64,000 nt of DNA from Atherinomorus stipes. Its lineage: Eukaryota; Chordata; Actinopteri; Atheriniformes; Atherinidae. The DNA lies in contig JALJCO010007127.1 of NCBI GenBank assembly GCA_023101725.1, forward strand, positions 744,001 through 808,000, written 5' to 3'. Below the pieces are notes generated by a model that did not search any database, was not told the origin of the DNA, and worked only from the letters and a program-made list of their open reading frames with translations. Both the position numbers and the translations under genes were made by a program. Of this stretch, positions 12,566-25,300 are shown piece after piece (within the stretch, counting starts at the first letter, position 1; each line of letters opens with the position of its first letter).

Positions 12566-14688
12566 CTGGGGATTACAGGGAAAGACGGTGGTGAAGGACC
12601 GGATAATCAAGAACGTTGCATTTTTTCTAATTCCATGCAAGCTTTCATGTGTTTATCTCCTTGTCATGCACATAACAATAGTTTATGTATTTTAAGTGCT
12701 TATCCTCTGCTGTTAGGGGCTGCCTTCTAAAAATGCACCTTGTAAAATCCTGTATCTCTGCTCACTTGTCTGTAGATTAATGGCTTATCCTTGTGGATTA
12801 TAAAGCTTATACTAATTATGTCAAAAATTCATGGTTGAGGATCCTACACGACTTACAGAATAAATGTCACACCTTGCTGCTACAAAAACTCTCTATTTAT
12901 TTATCCTTTTTTTATACATATTTCTTTTTTAGTTGTGGGTTAAAGAAAAAAAAGACCAAAACAAAATCCAAACACATTCCTACGGTAAAGTCAATCCCCG
13001 TAGAGTAAAAACTGCATTATTTATTTAAAAAAGCTGAAATTGGATTTTTTTTTTTTTTTGCAGACATACTGGTAAACACATAGTAAGAGAGCAAAACCAT
13101 CAATCAAAAAGAGGTAAATGTAAATAAATCCACTGAGAACCAAGAGATCAAAATGCACTGCCAAAACCGTGAAGCCTGCTTTGCTACAGAGATTGATATC
13201 TCCTCGTTTCTTGCTAAAAGAACCTCTGCTACGAAGATTACACCCCTCCTAATGACTCAGCTTTTCCCCTGTTGTGCTTCCGAGCAGGTAAGGCATTATC
13301 TGCTGTAGTATCATGAAACTGACAGAAAGGAAAGAGAGAACAGTCCTTATTGGCAAATCTTCGACAATTTGTCTGCTTCTTTCCAAAAAGGTGTGGCCAT
13401 TTGTTTTGTTTCTTGTTTTTTTTCCATATTTGTAATAAGTGAACCCACCATGTTTGATTTTGGGATCCTCTCCACACACTTGATTTCCATAGTCAATGAA
13501 TAACATGGAGGACAGGGCGGGCTGGAGAAAATGCCTAGTGAAAGCACATGCTATCTCATGATGAATCATAGTGATATTTCCCTCTGGAGCACAGGCCTCC
13601 TTCTAAGCCCTGGTCTTGGATCAGCTTTTCCGCCATCAGAGTTTAATGATTAGAGCCATGAAGCAGTGCCCAGGGCCTTGGCCTCAGGGCACCATCCAGG
13701 TCCACCTCATAATTCATCCCACTTCTCAGCATCTCTGCAAAGCGCCAATGCTGTGCCGAAGCTGAGAATTTGTCCCAGAAGAAAGCAGGGAGATGCAGTT
13801 TGTGCCAGAGGAGTCCAGAGAGGAGCACAGGTCGTAGCATTACGGGTTCTCTGTTGCCCCCCCCCCCCGCTTTCTGACTTCTAATGAGAATGAAAACAGG
13901 CCAAGAGGAAACCTAGTCCATACAGTCTGTGCTGCCATTTTAGAGTGATGATTGCCCCCTGCAAATAGCTTCAAAATAACTCCCCGTCAAGCATGGAGCA
14001 CACACTCAAAGAGCAGATATCACAGCAATCTTCTAAATATAACCTGAAATTTGCACAGTAGTAATCAAACAAGGTAGGTTCTAATAGCAGTGTAATTTTC
14101 AGCTAGAAAAGGGACGATCAATTCCACATTTATCCTTATTTTTTTCAATCGTATATCATCTCTGTGGCTATGACTCTCACAGCTCAGAAGCTCTGTGAAA
14201 ACTGATTAAATATTGAAAATGTTAATGCGACATGCAGAAATGTGTTCTGAGTGCCACGCTGGGCACAGCTGAGCCCCAACCTCTGAAAATCAATATAGCC
14301 CAGGCTGCCCGCTGCCTTGGAGGAACAGAGGGAATAGGTCACGGTGACTACATGTTCACAGTCTCACACACAGGTGCACACACACTTGTCATGAAATGGT
14401 AAAAGTCACATAATCAAATGCAGATCACCAATATGCAAACATCTGTTTTAAAATGATGTGTTATTACTTTGTGAATTAGAAAGAACAAAAACAGACTACT
14501 ATCATTACTGCAGCTAAAATACATCCAAAGTGCAGAAATATCTCCAAATACACACACGGATAAACACGCTCTCATAAAACAACTGGGTAATCGACTGTAT
14601 GAGAACGGAGCGTATGCTCCTCCAATAGCAGAGCAGAGGCTAAGTGTCCTGCCTGCTGATTGGCTCATAGCAAGGGGGCTGGTCTAAC
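12566..14688 (-). other. ptprn2 intron (2,123 bp)
   Basis: This is the shortest complete intron here, between the transmembrane exon and the Ser-rich linker exon. It has a poly-T/A stretch near 13040-13060 and a 12-base C run near 13858-13869. The donor (gttaga) is weak and the acceptor (ctgtaatccccag) ordinary. No other feature was recognised. Confidence 0.8.
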
Positions 14689-14904
14689 CTGATAGGTTGC
14701 GGTGGCGTCAGTGCTGGTGTCAGTCCCCAGGCTGGCCAGCTTCTCCTTCATGTGGAGGTGTGAGCGCTGGCGCACACAGAAGAAAGTGCCGGACACTGCC
14801 AGCGCCACAAGGATGAAGAGCATGCAGAGGACGGAGAGCAGCAGGAACTGGCCCGACTCCACCCTGGTCTCCTTCACCACAGGGATCTGGGTCAGGCTGC
14901 CCCT
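14689..14904 (-). CDS. ptprn2: ptprn2 exon: juxtamembrane and transmembrane segment
   Basis: This exon has 216 nt, 72 codons, phase 0 at both ends. It starts RGSLTQIPVVKE. A single hydrophobic helix of about 25 residues runs from F20 to V44 of the exon (FLLLSVLC to GTFFCV). A basic stop-transfer stretch RQRSHLHMKEK follows, then KLASLGTDTSTDATATYQ, which matches the phogrin juxtamembrane region. This fixes the orientation: lumenal side encoded upstream (48.8 kb), cytosolic side downstream. The acceptor is tgtcctccag. The donor CAG|gttaga is the weakest of the six, with T at intron position +3. Exon symmetry plus a weak donor makes in-frame skipping possible (see findings). Another frame is also open across the exon, but its product lacks any membrane or family feature. 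Confidence 0.95.
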
Positions 14905-16566
14905 CTGGAGGACACATGCAAACAGAGAGAACACACTGTCAGAGCAGTAAAGGATGCTACTCTGTCTTCTTTCAGATTGATGTGGTCGTTTTTGATTTAC
15001 AGCAGCCGCCACATCAAGTCTGCAGTGCATCAATTTTCACCTGAAGGCTTGTGTTAGAAAAAAAAAAGTGGTTGCAATAGTGGAGCAAGTGCTTCTCTTG
15101 TTCTCTGGCTTCTACCACCCACAGCCTCCATCTGACTGGCCCCACTCATTAGATAGCTTTAATACTCACCTTATTATGTACATTCAGGCTCTGTCATCCC
15201 TTATTACCAGCTCCTGTCCAGCGTTGTCTCCTGCCTATGTCCCACAATAGATATTTACAACCCCATTTACTGCTGGCATAAGGCAGCCTGGCACTGTGCA
15301 GCTACAGGAGGCTGGGATACTAAAAGCTTGGGCTTAATTAGCTCCTCTGGTCCCGAGTTAGGCTGGATTAGACCCTAGCCAAAGCTGCACAGCTAATGGC
15401 TATCAGGGTTGGGAAGACACAGGAGGGCCAGAGAGGACCTTCATGCATCCACCGGTTGAAAGCGATTGACCTCCAAACTGTATGTTAATGCAAAAAGGAA
15501 GGTAAATTTGTCTTGCGACAGAGGAGCTGCAACATCATCTGAGAATTTTTTGTCAGATTAACTATAAATTTACCATAAACTGACAAAACATAACATAATA
15601 GCAGTGATAATTCAGAAAAATAATCAGTGGGGGGAATTACAGATTCCAAAACTTTGGCTACAAGTAAGATTTCCTTTCCTGATTCCAAAGGCATCCCATC
15701 AAGCTGGTCTCACACGTACTGTAGATGCAATTTGTCAAGAACAATTTACTTCACATAAATCACCCTTACTGTCTCTGTGACTGACATAAAAAACATGGAG
15801 TTTCTGTAAAAGCCCACTCCACAGATTTTGATCTAATTTTACCAGCTACACAAACAGCAATAGCCATTCATCTGCAAAAGGGCAATATCAATAAAAGTGC
15901 ACACAAACATCAGCAAGGCTCCTAAATGTCTGCATGTAATATTGAAAGACTGATAGACAGAGAGAATCAAATTTACACCTTAAAAAAAAAAAAAAATGGA
16001 AGAGCTCTGACATTTAGCCTGAGGGGTCTAATAAGCCGGCTGAAGGATGGCAACATCTTGTTATACCATTTTCCAAACAAGACACTTCACCTCAGACCAA
16101 TAACAATGTGGTTTGACCTTGTGGCTTGTAATTGTTAATGTTTTAGTGTGGCGCTGTTGAATGGCTCTGTAGGGCCCGACAATAGTTACTGTTGATTGCA
16201 ACTGCACTGGCTTCAGCGTGTAGTTTCAATCAAGCGTTAAGAGGATAGACACCAACTGAGAGGTTTGAAGAAGCTCATATAAAGATGCAAAGTAAAGGAA
16301 TAGCTTTTCTCTAGTCAGTGATCAGATGAGGATGCAGACTGCAGCAACATTCAGAAATTAATACAATTTTCATTTACTGGGGTGCTTATCTTGTGGGACT
16401 GAGCCAGACATAATCACACAATAAAGAAGGGGATAACAGAGGCCGAAAATTTCTGTTTTCAAGGAATTTCACAGCAAAGACGCAACACAGGGGTAATAAT
16501 ACAAAACCATAGGAGCCCCTGGTTCAAATCAACCACGAAAACCTGGAGGAAACAACCGCTTATTTT

Positions 16567-16690
<124 letters not shown>

Positions 16691-17141
16691 TAAATAATCA
16701 AGTTCATCAAAGATGTGGTCCTTTATCTCTGGCTTGTTCTTGAAAAATATTCACCTTGAAATGAATGAAAAGCATTTCCACTGAGGGAGCAAACAGGCTT
16801 GAAATTCAGTGCGAGCATAAAAGAGTGTTTGAAGGCGATAATCGTGTTGGAAGGAAACCAGAGGAAGGACAGGGGGAAAGAAAAAGAGGAGGAAAGGGGA
16901 GGAGATGTGAGGCAAAGAATTACTTTCATGGGCTTTACGAGTTAGCTTAAGAATATTTTTACACCACTTATGTAGTCACTTGTTTGTCAGTTATTTATCG
17001 CAATCGTGTTGGTTTAATTCAAAACAGGATTTTGATTCAGCTGAAATATTGATTCTAAATATTTTAGAAATGTGAAAATAACTAAAATATGAGTGAATAT
17101 TCTATTATCAAATTTGAAATATCAAATTCACTCACTCAAAT

Positions 17142-17180
17142 TATTATATATAGGCTACTATATAATATATATATATATAT
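17142..17180. repeat. AT-rich (TA)n repeat, interrupted
   Basis: TA dinucleotides run with a short break near 17153-17160. Confidence 0.85.
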
Positions 17181-18368
17181 CATACACCCCTACTTTGTAA
17201 AACTTAAACGTTTAAGGAAAATTTTTATTCTTTTTCAGTTGATGTTTTACAGCTCAAATAATGATACTGATAATAACAACAATGGTAATAATTAATCTAC
17301 TAACACTAATATTCATGTCTCATGTGTGTACCATTCAAACCAGTTCCCCTGCTTCTCCCCTCTATTCATGTTGCCCGTCTGGTGAATTAGTCAATCTGAG
17401 AGGAGACAAGGGGCAGATGGATTTCGGTGCTCTGGATTATTCAAATGATAAGAACGAAGGTCAGGCAGAGGGGTGTTGTCCATTCACTTACATCACAATA
17501 ACCATTAACAAGAGCAAAATCATCCTCAACACACACTTGCCAAACCCTCTCAAAACCTCAAATTGAGGTGATTTTTTTTCACCAAGCTGCAGCTGTTAAT
17601 GTAGGTTATAAAACGTCTGAAATCAGCTACATTTAAAGCGGAGTTTACAAAATAATAAGAATGAACACCTGCTATAGAAGAGAAAAAAAAATCGGGGACT
17701 TAATTTTGCAAATGGGCCTATAATAATGGCGGAAATTGTTGGGCCTTTTTTTGGAAGGCTAACTCTAAAATACTTGAGAATTAAAAAAAAATATAAACAA
17801 CCAGGAAAATTTGGAGAAAACTAAAACATGACAAAAGAGATAGTTAATTTATATTTGCCCAGCCCTGCCTAAGACTTAAAGAAATTGAACTAAAAAAAAA
17901 ATGATGACATTCAGGTGTATTCTAACTGAACACATGACCACATTTACACGCTCAGAGCGGATTTACCAACTTTTCGTTGCTGTGTTTGGTTTAGAGTTAG
18001 AGCTACTGCCTAACCCAGAGAATGAACCTGCAAAAACTTCGTCCCTTGTAGCCAGATGTGCACACACACTCAAAACCCCTAATCTTTTTTTTCTTTTTTA
18101 AATAATCAGTGTTTGCATGCGTTTCCGATGCTGCATTGGCTTTTGGAGATTCGATCTCCAACAAACTATCACTCGGGGAAGTTTAAATAAAACGCATTCA
18201 AGCAACCAGGGCTCTTTAAATATTCTCAAACTCATTCACACCTTTTCTTCCTCTGTTTTAAAAGCTTTCTAAGCTGATCGTACAAGAAACCTTTTACGCA
18301 TTAGAACCTGCACACCCACTGTAGCATAAAACATGCTCGCACGTGTTTCAAATGAGGAGATAATTACC

Positions 18369-18900
18369 TAAATCCATGTCGCGGGGCAGAGCGCACATTT
18401 CACTGTAAACGGGGGGGAATGCCGTGTCTTGTATTCCAGAGAGCGTGGAGAACCACTGACGCTCGCCGCAGCTCCACGAAGCGTTTGTGCGTCCCGGCCG
18501 CCCACTCAGTCCGCTTCACCAAAAGTTTCCCTGCGAGGGTTCCATGCGTCCCCCAGCACCAACAAAAGACCGCGGCTTCAACTCGTAGATGAAGAAAAAG
18601 GAGAAAAAAAACGGGGGGAGGAAAAAAAAAACGAATCGAAGAGAATAAGAAAAGGGAGAAGAATGTGGGATATGCCCGCCTGATTTTCCGAGCCTTGGAA
18701 GAATGTGCTGAAGCCCCACTAGTGAGTCCTTTCAGCTCCTCTGTGCCAATGAAAAGAGACGGGGAGGTGGTGGGGTTGGATTTTTTTTTTTTTTTCCCTG
18801 CGATCATTTAGTTAAGGCTGAGCCCCTCCTTATATTCAGCAGCTCAGGAGTCCCCGTCCATTGCACATGTCATATCCACTGGTTGCTATAGCGATGCCTC
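18369..18900 (-). promoter_or_regulatory. Candidate internal promoter and first exon within ptprn2
   Basis: Read on the minus strand, an X-box-like inverted repeat (18882-18895, plus-strand GTTGCTATAGCGAT) is followed by a TATA-like GAATATAAGG (18837-18828). Then comes a CpG-rich block with about 20 CpGs between 18361 and 18600, against very few in the surrounding intron. A donor-like TTTAG|gtaatt follows, with 18368 as the last exonic base. The order (upstream motif, TATA about 45 bp later, CpG-rich leader, donor) is what an alternative promoter with a noncoding first exon would show. This is inference: no transcript evidence is available, and poly-A and purine runs within the block weaken it. 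It could also be an unrelated CpG-rich repeat. Confidence 0.35.
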
Positions 18901-21142
18901 CACATGTTGTCGACAGTGAATGTTCAAGGAGCGATGCCTGGCTAATAGGCTTGCGGGCCGAGGGGCGATATGAATGGACATAGGTCTAGTCACTCATTTG
19001 TTGAGCTACTAGGGGTCTCTGTGTTTGGTGTGTGAATTGCTGTTTTCTCAGGCTCTCCTTTTCCTCTGCTCTCTCTCTCCCAGCAATTCAGTTATGTGAG
19101 CAGAATAAGGGAGATGGGGCAGTCTATTCTTCAAAGTTTGCTTTTTTCATTCAAAACTGAAGTGAGAGCCACAATAAGAGGCTTCCACACTGTACGGTAG
19201 TTGTAAACTACATGAATGCTACACTGGAGATCAGGTGCATTCTGAAAAATGCTCAGCCTGTAATGTAAATCGTGTGTAATTGGCTAAGTCTTTTCTCTGC
19301 TCCCTCCTTAGCCCTGCAGAGTTAAAGGAAAAAAAGGGGTGGAAAATTGCAAGTTTAACAAGTTTTTGAGATAAAACTTGCTAAAAATGCTATCCTAATT
19401 AGCAATCAGGCTGAAAAAAAAGAGAGATCCAATAGAGAGCAACAGCTGCACTTAGCAGGGAGAGAGCGAGAAAGGGGGATTATGGAGCGCACAAGGAGAG
19501 AAAAGGAGAAAGCAAAAGAAAAGGGGCGGTGAAGAGAGGAGAACAGGGGTCCTGTCAAATGCAGATGACGAGCCGTGGGGAGGGGGGCTGTGTGACGGGG
19601 GCTCTCCAGTTTATTTTTTTTCATTCAGCGAGCACCCCCTCCTCCTCTCTATTGTCCCTCGGTGTGACAGCTGGAGTTGGCAATGTGAAGGGGGAGAACA
19701 AAAAAACAAGCTTGCTGTCCAGCCTGGGTCCATGGCCGCATCAGACACCACCCCGCTTTGTAAAAGCTGAGCCCACCCCTCACATTGACTCAACAATCTT
19801 TAATGCATCCACTAAATTCTTAAACACCACCACACCTTGTAGTACGAGCTGAAAACAAGGAAGTTTCGTTGCATCAAATGCCCTTTTTTTTTTTTTTTCT
19901 CCTCCTCACAGCCATCTTATGAGTGACACTTCTCACGTCATGCTGTCTGCACATCCTCATGTATCAGAAATTATTCTGAATCCAGATTGTGTTTTCTGTC
20001 TGGCTGCCAGAGGGCACACACAAATTGTCAGGCCAGAGAGACACAGTTTTATCTTAAAGTATTCTCATTCAGTTTGAGCACAGAGGCTAATTCTTTCTGC
20101 AGTGCATCTTGCTGCACTAAAGCGGGATGGATGCAGAAGGAATGCATGGTAGAAGACTTCTATCCAAGCTGCCAGTGAGTGGGTTTTATTACGAGCGAGG
20201 AATAAATAGAAGCCCCTAAAGTTAATCCTCAAAAAATCAGTCCTGACAAGAAGTCAACCATGTGATTATATCCCTCCTGGTCTCTCGTGAACTGGAAGAG
20301 AGCCGGCTTCATTTTTTTCAGATGAGATACCCTGGTTACCCACCTGTCAGCCCCATCAAAATCCATAGTCATCCAAATGAGAGTATTCCTCTGGCACCAA
20401 CGAGGATGGACAACACGGGAAGAAAATGTCTCACCAGATGCTTTCTTGCATCTCGTCCTTGCAAGAAAGTGTTACTCTGGCACCTGTTGTCCTTTTTCTC
20501 CCTTGTACTCTGTATAAATGGACACATTTTTAACACATTTCTTTTGCCACGTGCTGCATAGTACAATTTCACAACTCATGTCACATCGCACAGTGAGGCC
20601 AGTGCTAATGGTTATCACACCAGGGAGGTTTGATGCGCATCGATTGGTTCTCAGCAGTCACATTGAGGAACACATTCAAGTCAGTCTTATGGTCACCAGC
20701 GATAGATGCTGTCATGCCTGTGTGTTCCTCCTCTAAGTACTTCCTCAGGGTAACACGTGTTCGAACAGTCGCTGTGAGTTCTGCAAGGCTTATCTGTCCT
20801 CTCCTTTCACTGCTCCGGTGTTTACCTCTATGACACATTCCGAGTTTCAATAATAATAAAAAAAAAAAAAAAAACGGAAAAGTGGCAAGTGTGTTTAAAT
20901 AGTGGCAGAAAGAGGTGTGTGGTGCATCAGCGTGTTGCTGGGAGAGGAAGGTGAGGAATGTTAAACAAATGTCATGATCAAGTGCAGCACCTGAGATGGA
21001 AGCACGCAGACATCCACTGATGCTTGTGTGCAAGTTCACAAAGGGATGAAGTGATAATAACTCGCTCAGATATGACTGTTTGCAAGCTTTGGAGCAGATG
21101 TCTACTTCCTGTGTGTGTGGAAGTGTGTGTGTGGTCTTAGTA

Positions 21143-21174
21143 CAGTGGCTTGCAAGAGTTTGGGCAAGCCACTG
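21143..21174. repeat. Perfect 11-bp inverted repeat, 10-nt loop
   Basis: The arms CAGTGGCTTGC (21143-21153) and GCAAGCCACTG (21164-21174) are perfect reverse complements around a 10-nt loop. The left arm is preceded by TA and resembles the tip of a Tc1-like terminal inverted repeat, so this may be what is left of a collapsed element. No coding sequence is associated with it. Confidence 0.55.
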
Positions 21175-21289
21175 GAGAGTTTTTGGATTCATTGTCTACG
21201 AGCAGTTGTCTCTCAGCTCATCTGGACTGTGCTGTTCTTGCTTCTTTTTATTTTCTTTCTTAATTATTTTTTTACGTTTTAAAGGTCTT

Positions 21290-21365
21290 TATTGGAAAGC
21301 TTAAAAATGGGTTAAGAGAGGGTGATGACATGTAGCAAAGGTCTCACAGGTTACAGCTTGAGCTA
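21290..21365 (-). mobile_element. SINE-like relic (tRNA-derived), fragment
   Basis: Read on the minus strand, a tRNA-like piece (GTAGCTCAAGCTGTAACC) is followed by GACCTTTGCTACATGTCATC, a string I know as a common teleost SINE-type repeat. Boundaries are approximate and no target-site duplication was found. Confidence 0.35.
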
Positions 21366-22160
21366 CGAACAGCTGCGTGAAAACAGCGCTTTCTGCAAAC
21401 AGTCCTATTTTCAGTCAGCTGAGCGGCTAGTTATAGGAAACCTTGATTTCTTATTGTTGGGATAAGTTTTGAGGGTCATCATTTGCATCAACGAACCATA
21501 TATGACAATGCAGTCTTTTAAAAAAGCTAAAGTTCTGAGACCTTGATAAAAGAGCTCAAGTCTTTGAAGGTGTACAGTCTTTTGGATGCTGCGCTACATT
21601 CCATCTTGTTTCACAAATGGTTGAAAAACAAAAACAAAACAAAACACTAATCTTACTTGCAGTAAAACAAGGAAATATTGTTCTATCTTTAATTTGACAT
21701 CTTTTGGATCAGTACACATTCTACTTAGCATTTACATCCAGCACCACATTCTCAGTACATCACATACTGCTGTCTGGTTAAGAACCTTTTGAGTCAGTGC
21801 ATGTGAGGCTGCTTATTTACTCGCATCTTTCAGCGGTATGAAGTGATGGAACGGCTGCACCAACAGTAAACAAAAACACAAAAATGTTTTTCCATTACGA
21901 CAAACAAGAAACAAAGGGATGGAATAGGCTAAAGCAGAGGATAGAAATGAAAACTCTTGATGGAGCTGTAAGACTGATACCTTCCTTTTGGTCTTTAATC
22001 TGAAGGAGTGATTATAATTTTGATCATTCTCACTCTACTACTATACTAATTTGTGATTAGTAATACTTAGTTGGTTAAGATTTCATAAAACATCATGGTT
22101 AGGCATTAAAATACACAGCAAAATACACTTTGCTGAGGAAAGTTTAGACCTCATTTCCAT

Positions 22161-22317
22161 GTTGCTATAGCGACGCATCCTACAGCTGTTACACGCCCAG
22201 ATCTGGAAACCCTGCACATCCAAAAGTGACACTTTGAAAATATTCTCTGCATTCAAAACTGACACAGTGGGCACAGTATTTAACAAGATGGGAGTGAGAA
22301 CAAGTTGTCATAGCAAC
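22161..22317. promoter_or_regulatory. Pair of RFX X-box-like motifs
   Basis: Two 14-bp imperfect inverted repeats, GTTGCTATAGCGAC at 22161-22174 and GTTGTCATAGCAAC at 22304-22317, lie 129 bp apart. Both fit the RFX X-box pattern GTTRCC-ATRG-YAAC with one or two mismatches. The intervening DNA is not otherwise repetitive. RFX factors act in neuroendocrine and ciliated cells, where ptprn2 is expressed, so an intronic enhancer is plausible but unproven. Confidence 0.35.
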
Positions 22318-25300
22318 AGAAATTTTGACCAAGACCCCCCCCCAAAACCTGTACAGGTCACTGTATACTCCTCCCCCACTGCGCATTTTAACATTTATAC
22401 TTGCATTAAAACATTGGCCTGATGATACATACTGTTTTCCATGCACACTGTGGGAAGCAGCAGAGGCAGCCAGCTTGTAGCACACTGGTTGTGCACATAC
22501 AGTATATACCAATAACACAATAATCATATCAGCAAGAGCCGTAATGTTATTTACAGTTCTTCACAAGGAACCAACAGCTGCGCTGTGTACCTGCACACTT
22601 AACGAATGTGAAATACACCAAAAATAGTTGGGCTTTCTACTCGGCTCTTTGAAATGGGGTGCAATAAATTATTCATAATAATATCTGAGTCAGGCTGTTG
22701 CTGCAGTTTAATTTAGGAAGGTGTTGGAGGATTAGCTTCGAACTGTTGTGCAGAGAGAAATGTATGCAAAACAAAATACATTTGGGTGGTGTTTTTTATT
22801 CAGATCCCCCAGCTGTTTTTGTTATTGCTGAAGTGATTTTCCAAGATGTGTGTGTGTGTAAGAGGAAATATCTTTTCTTTTCAAATGTTTGACTTGTATT
22901 TGTTCAACATTTATAATGGAACAAAGCCCTCTTATGGTAGAAGTAGAAACATAATAGCAAATTTTCACTTGAGCATCTTGACTATTTGGGTTCGAGTCCA
23001 TGGTTGTGATGTTTGTACATTATTATCTGCACCGGTGCACTTTCAGATAGCATTTGCACTTAAGATATAAAAGATGACACTTTATTCTCTAGTCTAAACT
23101 CTCCATATAACATCACTTCATGTGCACAAACCTGACAGTGAGGTGAGTGCCTTAAATGCATTATATTCATGTGTGTGTGGAAAAACAGCACATTTCTTGA
23201 TGGATGATGTTCAGAGACACCAAAAGGTCCCATTTCTGGGTTCTACTTGAAACATTTGAATTATCGTGTCTTATGCTCATCACTTGTTCAGAGAGAAACC
23301 ATTCAAAGCCACATGAGTCTCTGTGTGTATATCAGCCATGCCATTCTGGTATTTTCCCCAGATGAACTTGTTCAAATAGGCCTCTTTCTTATGTGAGTCG
23401 CAGCCCAGGCTTTGCTTTGCAAAGTAGTTCAAAGCAGTAAACATCAAGGTAAATGCTATGCCTGTCACCCTGATTATATTTAAAGCACAGAGAGACATAC
23501 GCATACAGGTGCTACAATGTGTGCTTCAAAATGAAATAGAGTTGTAGTGTCAGAGCCTGAAGTATGAAATCACACCATATTTGTAGAATTATGGAGGATG
23601 CTGCTGTTAGACGTTTACGGCAACATAAGAAAAGTGTGGAATCTTTAAAAAGAATAATGTCATAATAAATACAGTAGTTTTAATCAATCACTAAACTTGC
23701 TAAGCACCTCATAAATCCGTATAGGCTATTTGGATTTAGTATGAGCACTCTTTGTCTATAATTTGCAGCAGTTTTCCTCAGCCCATCTATTTTATCAGTG
23801 GTGAGTGTGTGTTTTCTGTCTCCCCATGAGATCCCCAAATGACACCATGACATTGAGATCAGAGCTCTGTGGGGTTGTATCATCTGCTGCAAGCTTTTTA
23901 CTTCTGATGGTGCTGAAGATAACTCTTTGTGACTTACTGAATGTTTATAGGCTCATTGTTATGCTGAAGAATGAATGAAGGACCAATCACACACTTCAAT
24001 GATGGCACTGCATGATAGATCAGAATCTAAACACACCTGAGTATGAAAGCCTCTGTTGTTTGAGACAGACAAAACCTACTCTTCATAATTTTGAAGAGGG
24101 CAGTGGTGCCAATATACCCAGCAAAATAGTGAAAAATGCTAGTTAGAAAAATGCATTAAAAGACGCTCTTAGTATGTTTTCCATTTAATAATATTTAATA
24201 TCATGTTAACAAGCATACAGTACATTTGAAATACATAAGCTTTGTTTCTTTTTTTTTTATCAGTGTTGTATTTCATGTAAAGACTGTATAGAATTTTTTT
24301 GGGAAAAGATCCCAAACAGCCTATGTGGTTTTAGTGTGAAGCTGATTCACTGACAGGCATACACAAATAACCAGTTAAAGCCACTCAATGCTTTAAATTA
24401 AAAGAAAAAAAAATCTGTCCCAAATTATTTGGATTTAGATAATAAATTATTTCTTTATTTAGGTCATGAAAGCAGCTTATTATTTCTTGTCATTGATTAT
24501 TTCATTCTTTTTTTTTTTCTTTATTGTTTTGCTTTACTCAATATTTTAGATGGAGTTGACTGAAGTGGCAATACAACGCCTAGGAACACAAAAGTGCAGA
24601 AGCAGAATCAGGAGTTATAGTTCATCCGCAGCTGATGCATGTGAGTTGGCAAGAGAGTTAATAAAAGATGCAAAAAAGGGTATGTGTGTAATGCCAACTT
24701 CGCAACATGTTGCTTTAACTAAAGATGCTGTCATCACTCAGCTATCACTCTGCAACACTGGCTTGACATGTGAAGCACAAACTGATGTGGTGCTGAGTTG
24801 ACTCTGGAACATGTGAATTACCAAAGGAGAATAGCTATTGGTTCAGGAGGATGTCTTTTTTGAGTCTATAAAGTGCAACTGATGTATGAAAATAGCAATA
24901 GTAATGCAAGATGAGAAAAAAAGGGATTAACATTGAAGTGGTGCAGTAGATGTCTCTTGTTAAAATCACAATCTGCTGCTGAATTTCTGATGTTCATTGT
25001 AAACCATAGAAATGTGCGACTACTAAATCAGTTATTTTTAGTCATTACTGTAACATAAACCAGTTAAAAGGTGTATATAGAATTGAAAAATTCAACAACT
25101 TTACCAAATAGTGATGCATGAAGATGACACTGTACCCTACAGTGGGGAATCAAACAAATGAGGAACTTGATCCAAATTACTAGAAAAAAAAAGCCCCCAA
25201 CAGGCTAATAATTCAAAACAGTAAACATTATTTATTCCATTTATAAAAGGGACATCCTCCAAGAGTATTGATCTTGCACAGTTGAACATACAGAACACCA

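Noticed and set aside
14720..14917. Alternative-frame open reading of the transmembrane exon on the minus strand
   Set aside because: It is a frame shadow of the ptprn2 exon: its product is rich in Pro/Gly/His, lacks the membrane helix, and disagrees with the phases of neighbouring exons.
20605..21192. 195-codon minus-strand open frame, the longest in the window
   Set aside because: It runs through a poly-A/T tract giving an F/L run, has no family motif and shows no splice-site or codon-bias support. It sits in the long ptprn2 intron and is most likely chance.
24550..24801. 83-codon plus-strand open frame after an apparent acceptor (tttactcaatattttag)
   Set aside because: It is on the opposite strand to the only gene, has no recognised motif and no matching exons nearby. 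The acceptor-like sequence is ordinary in AT-rich intron.
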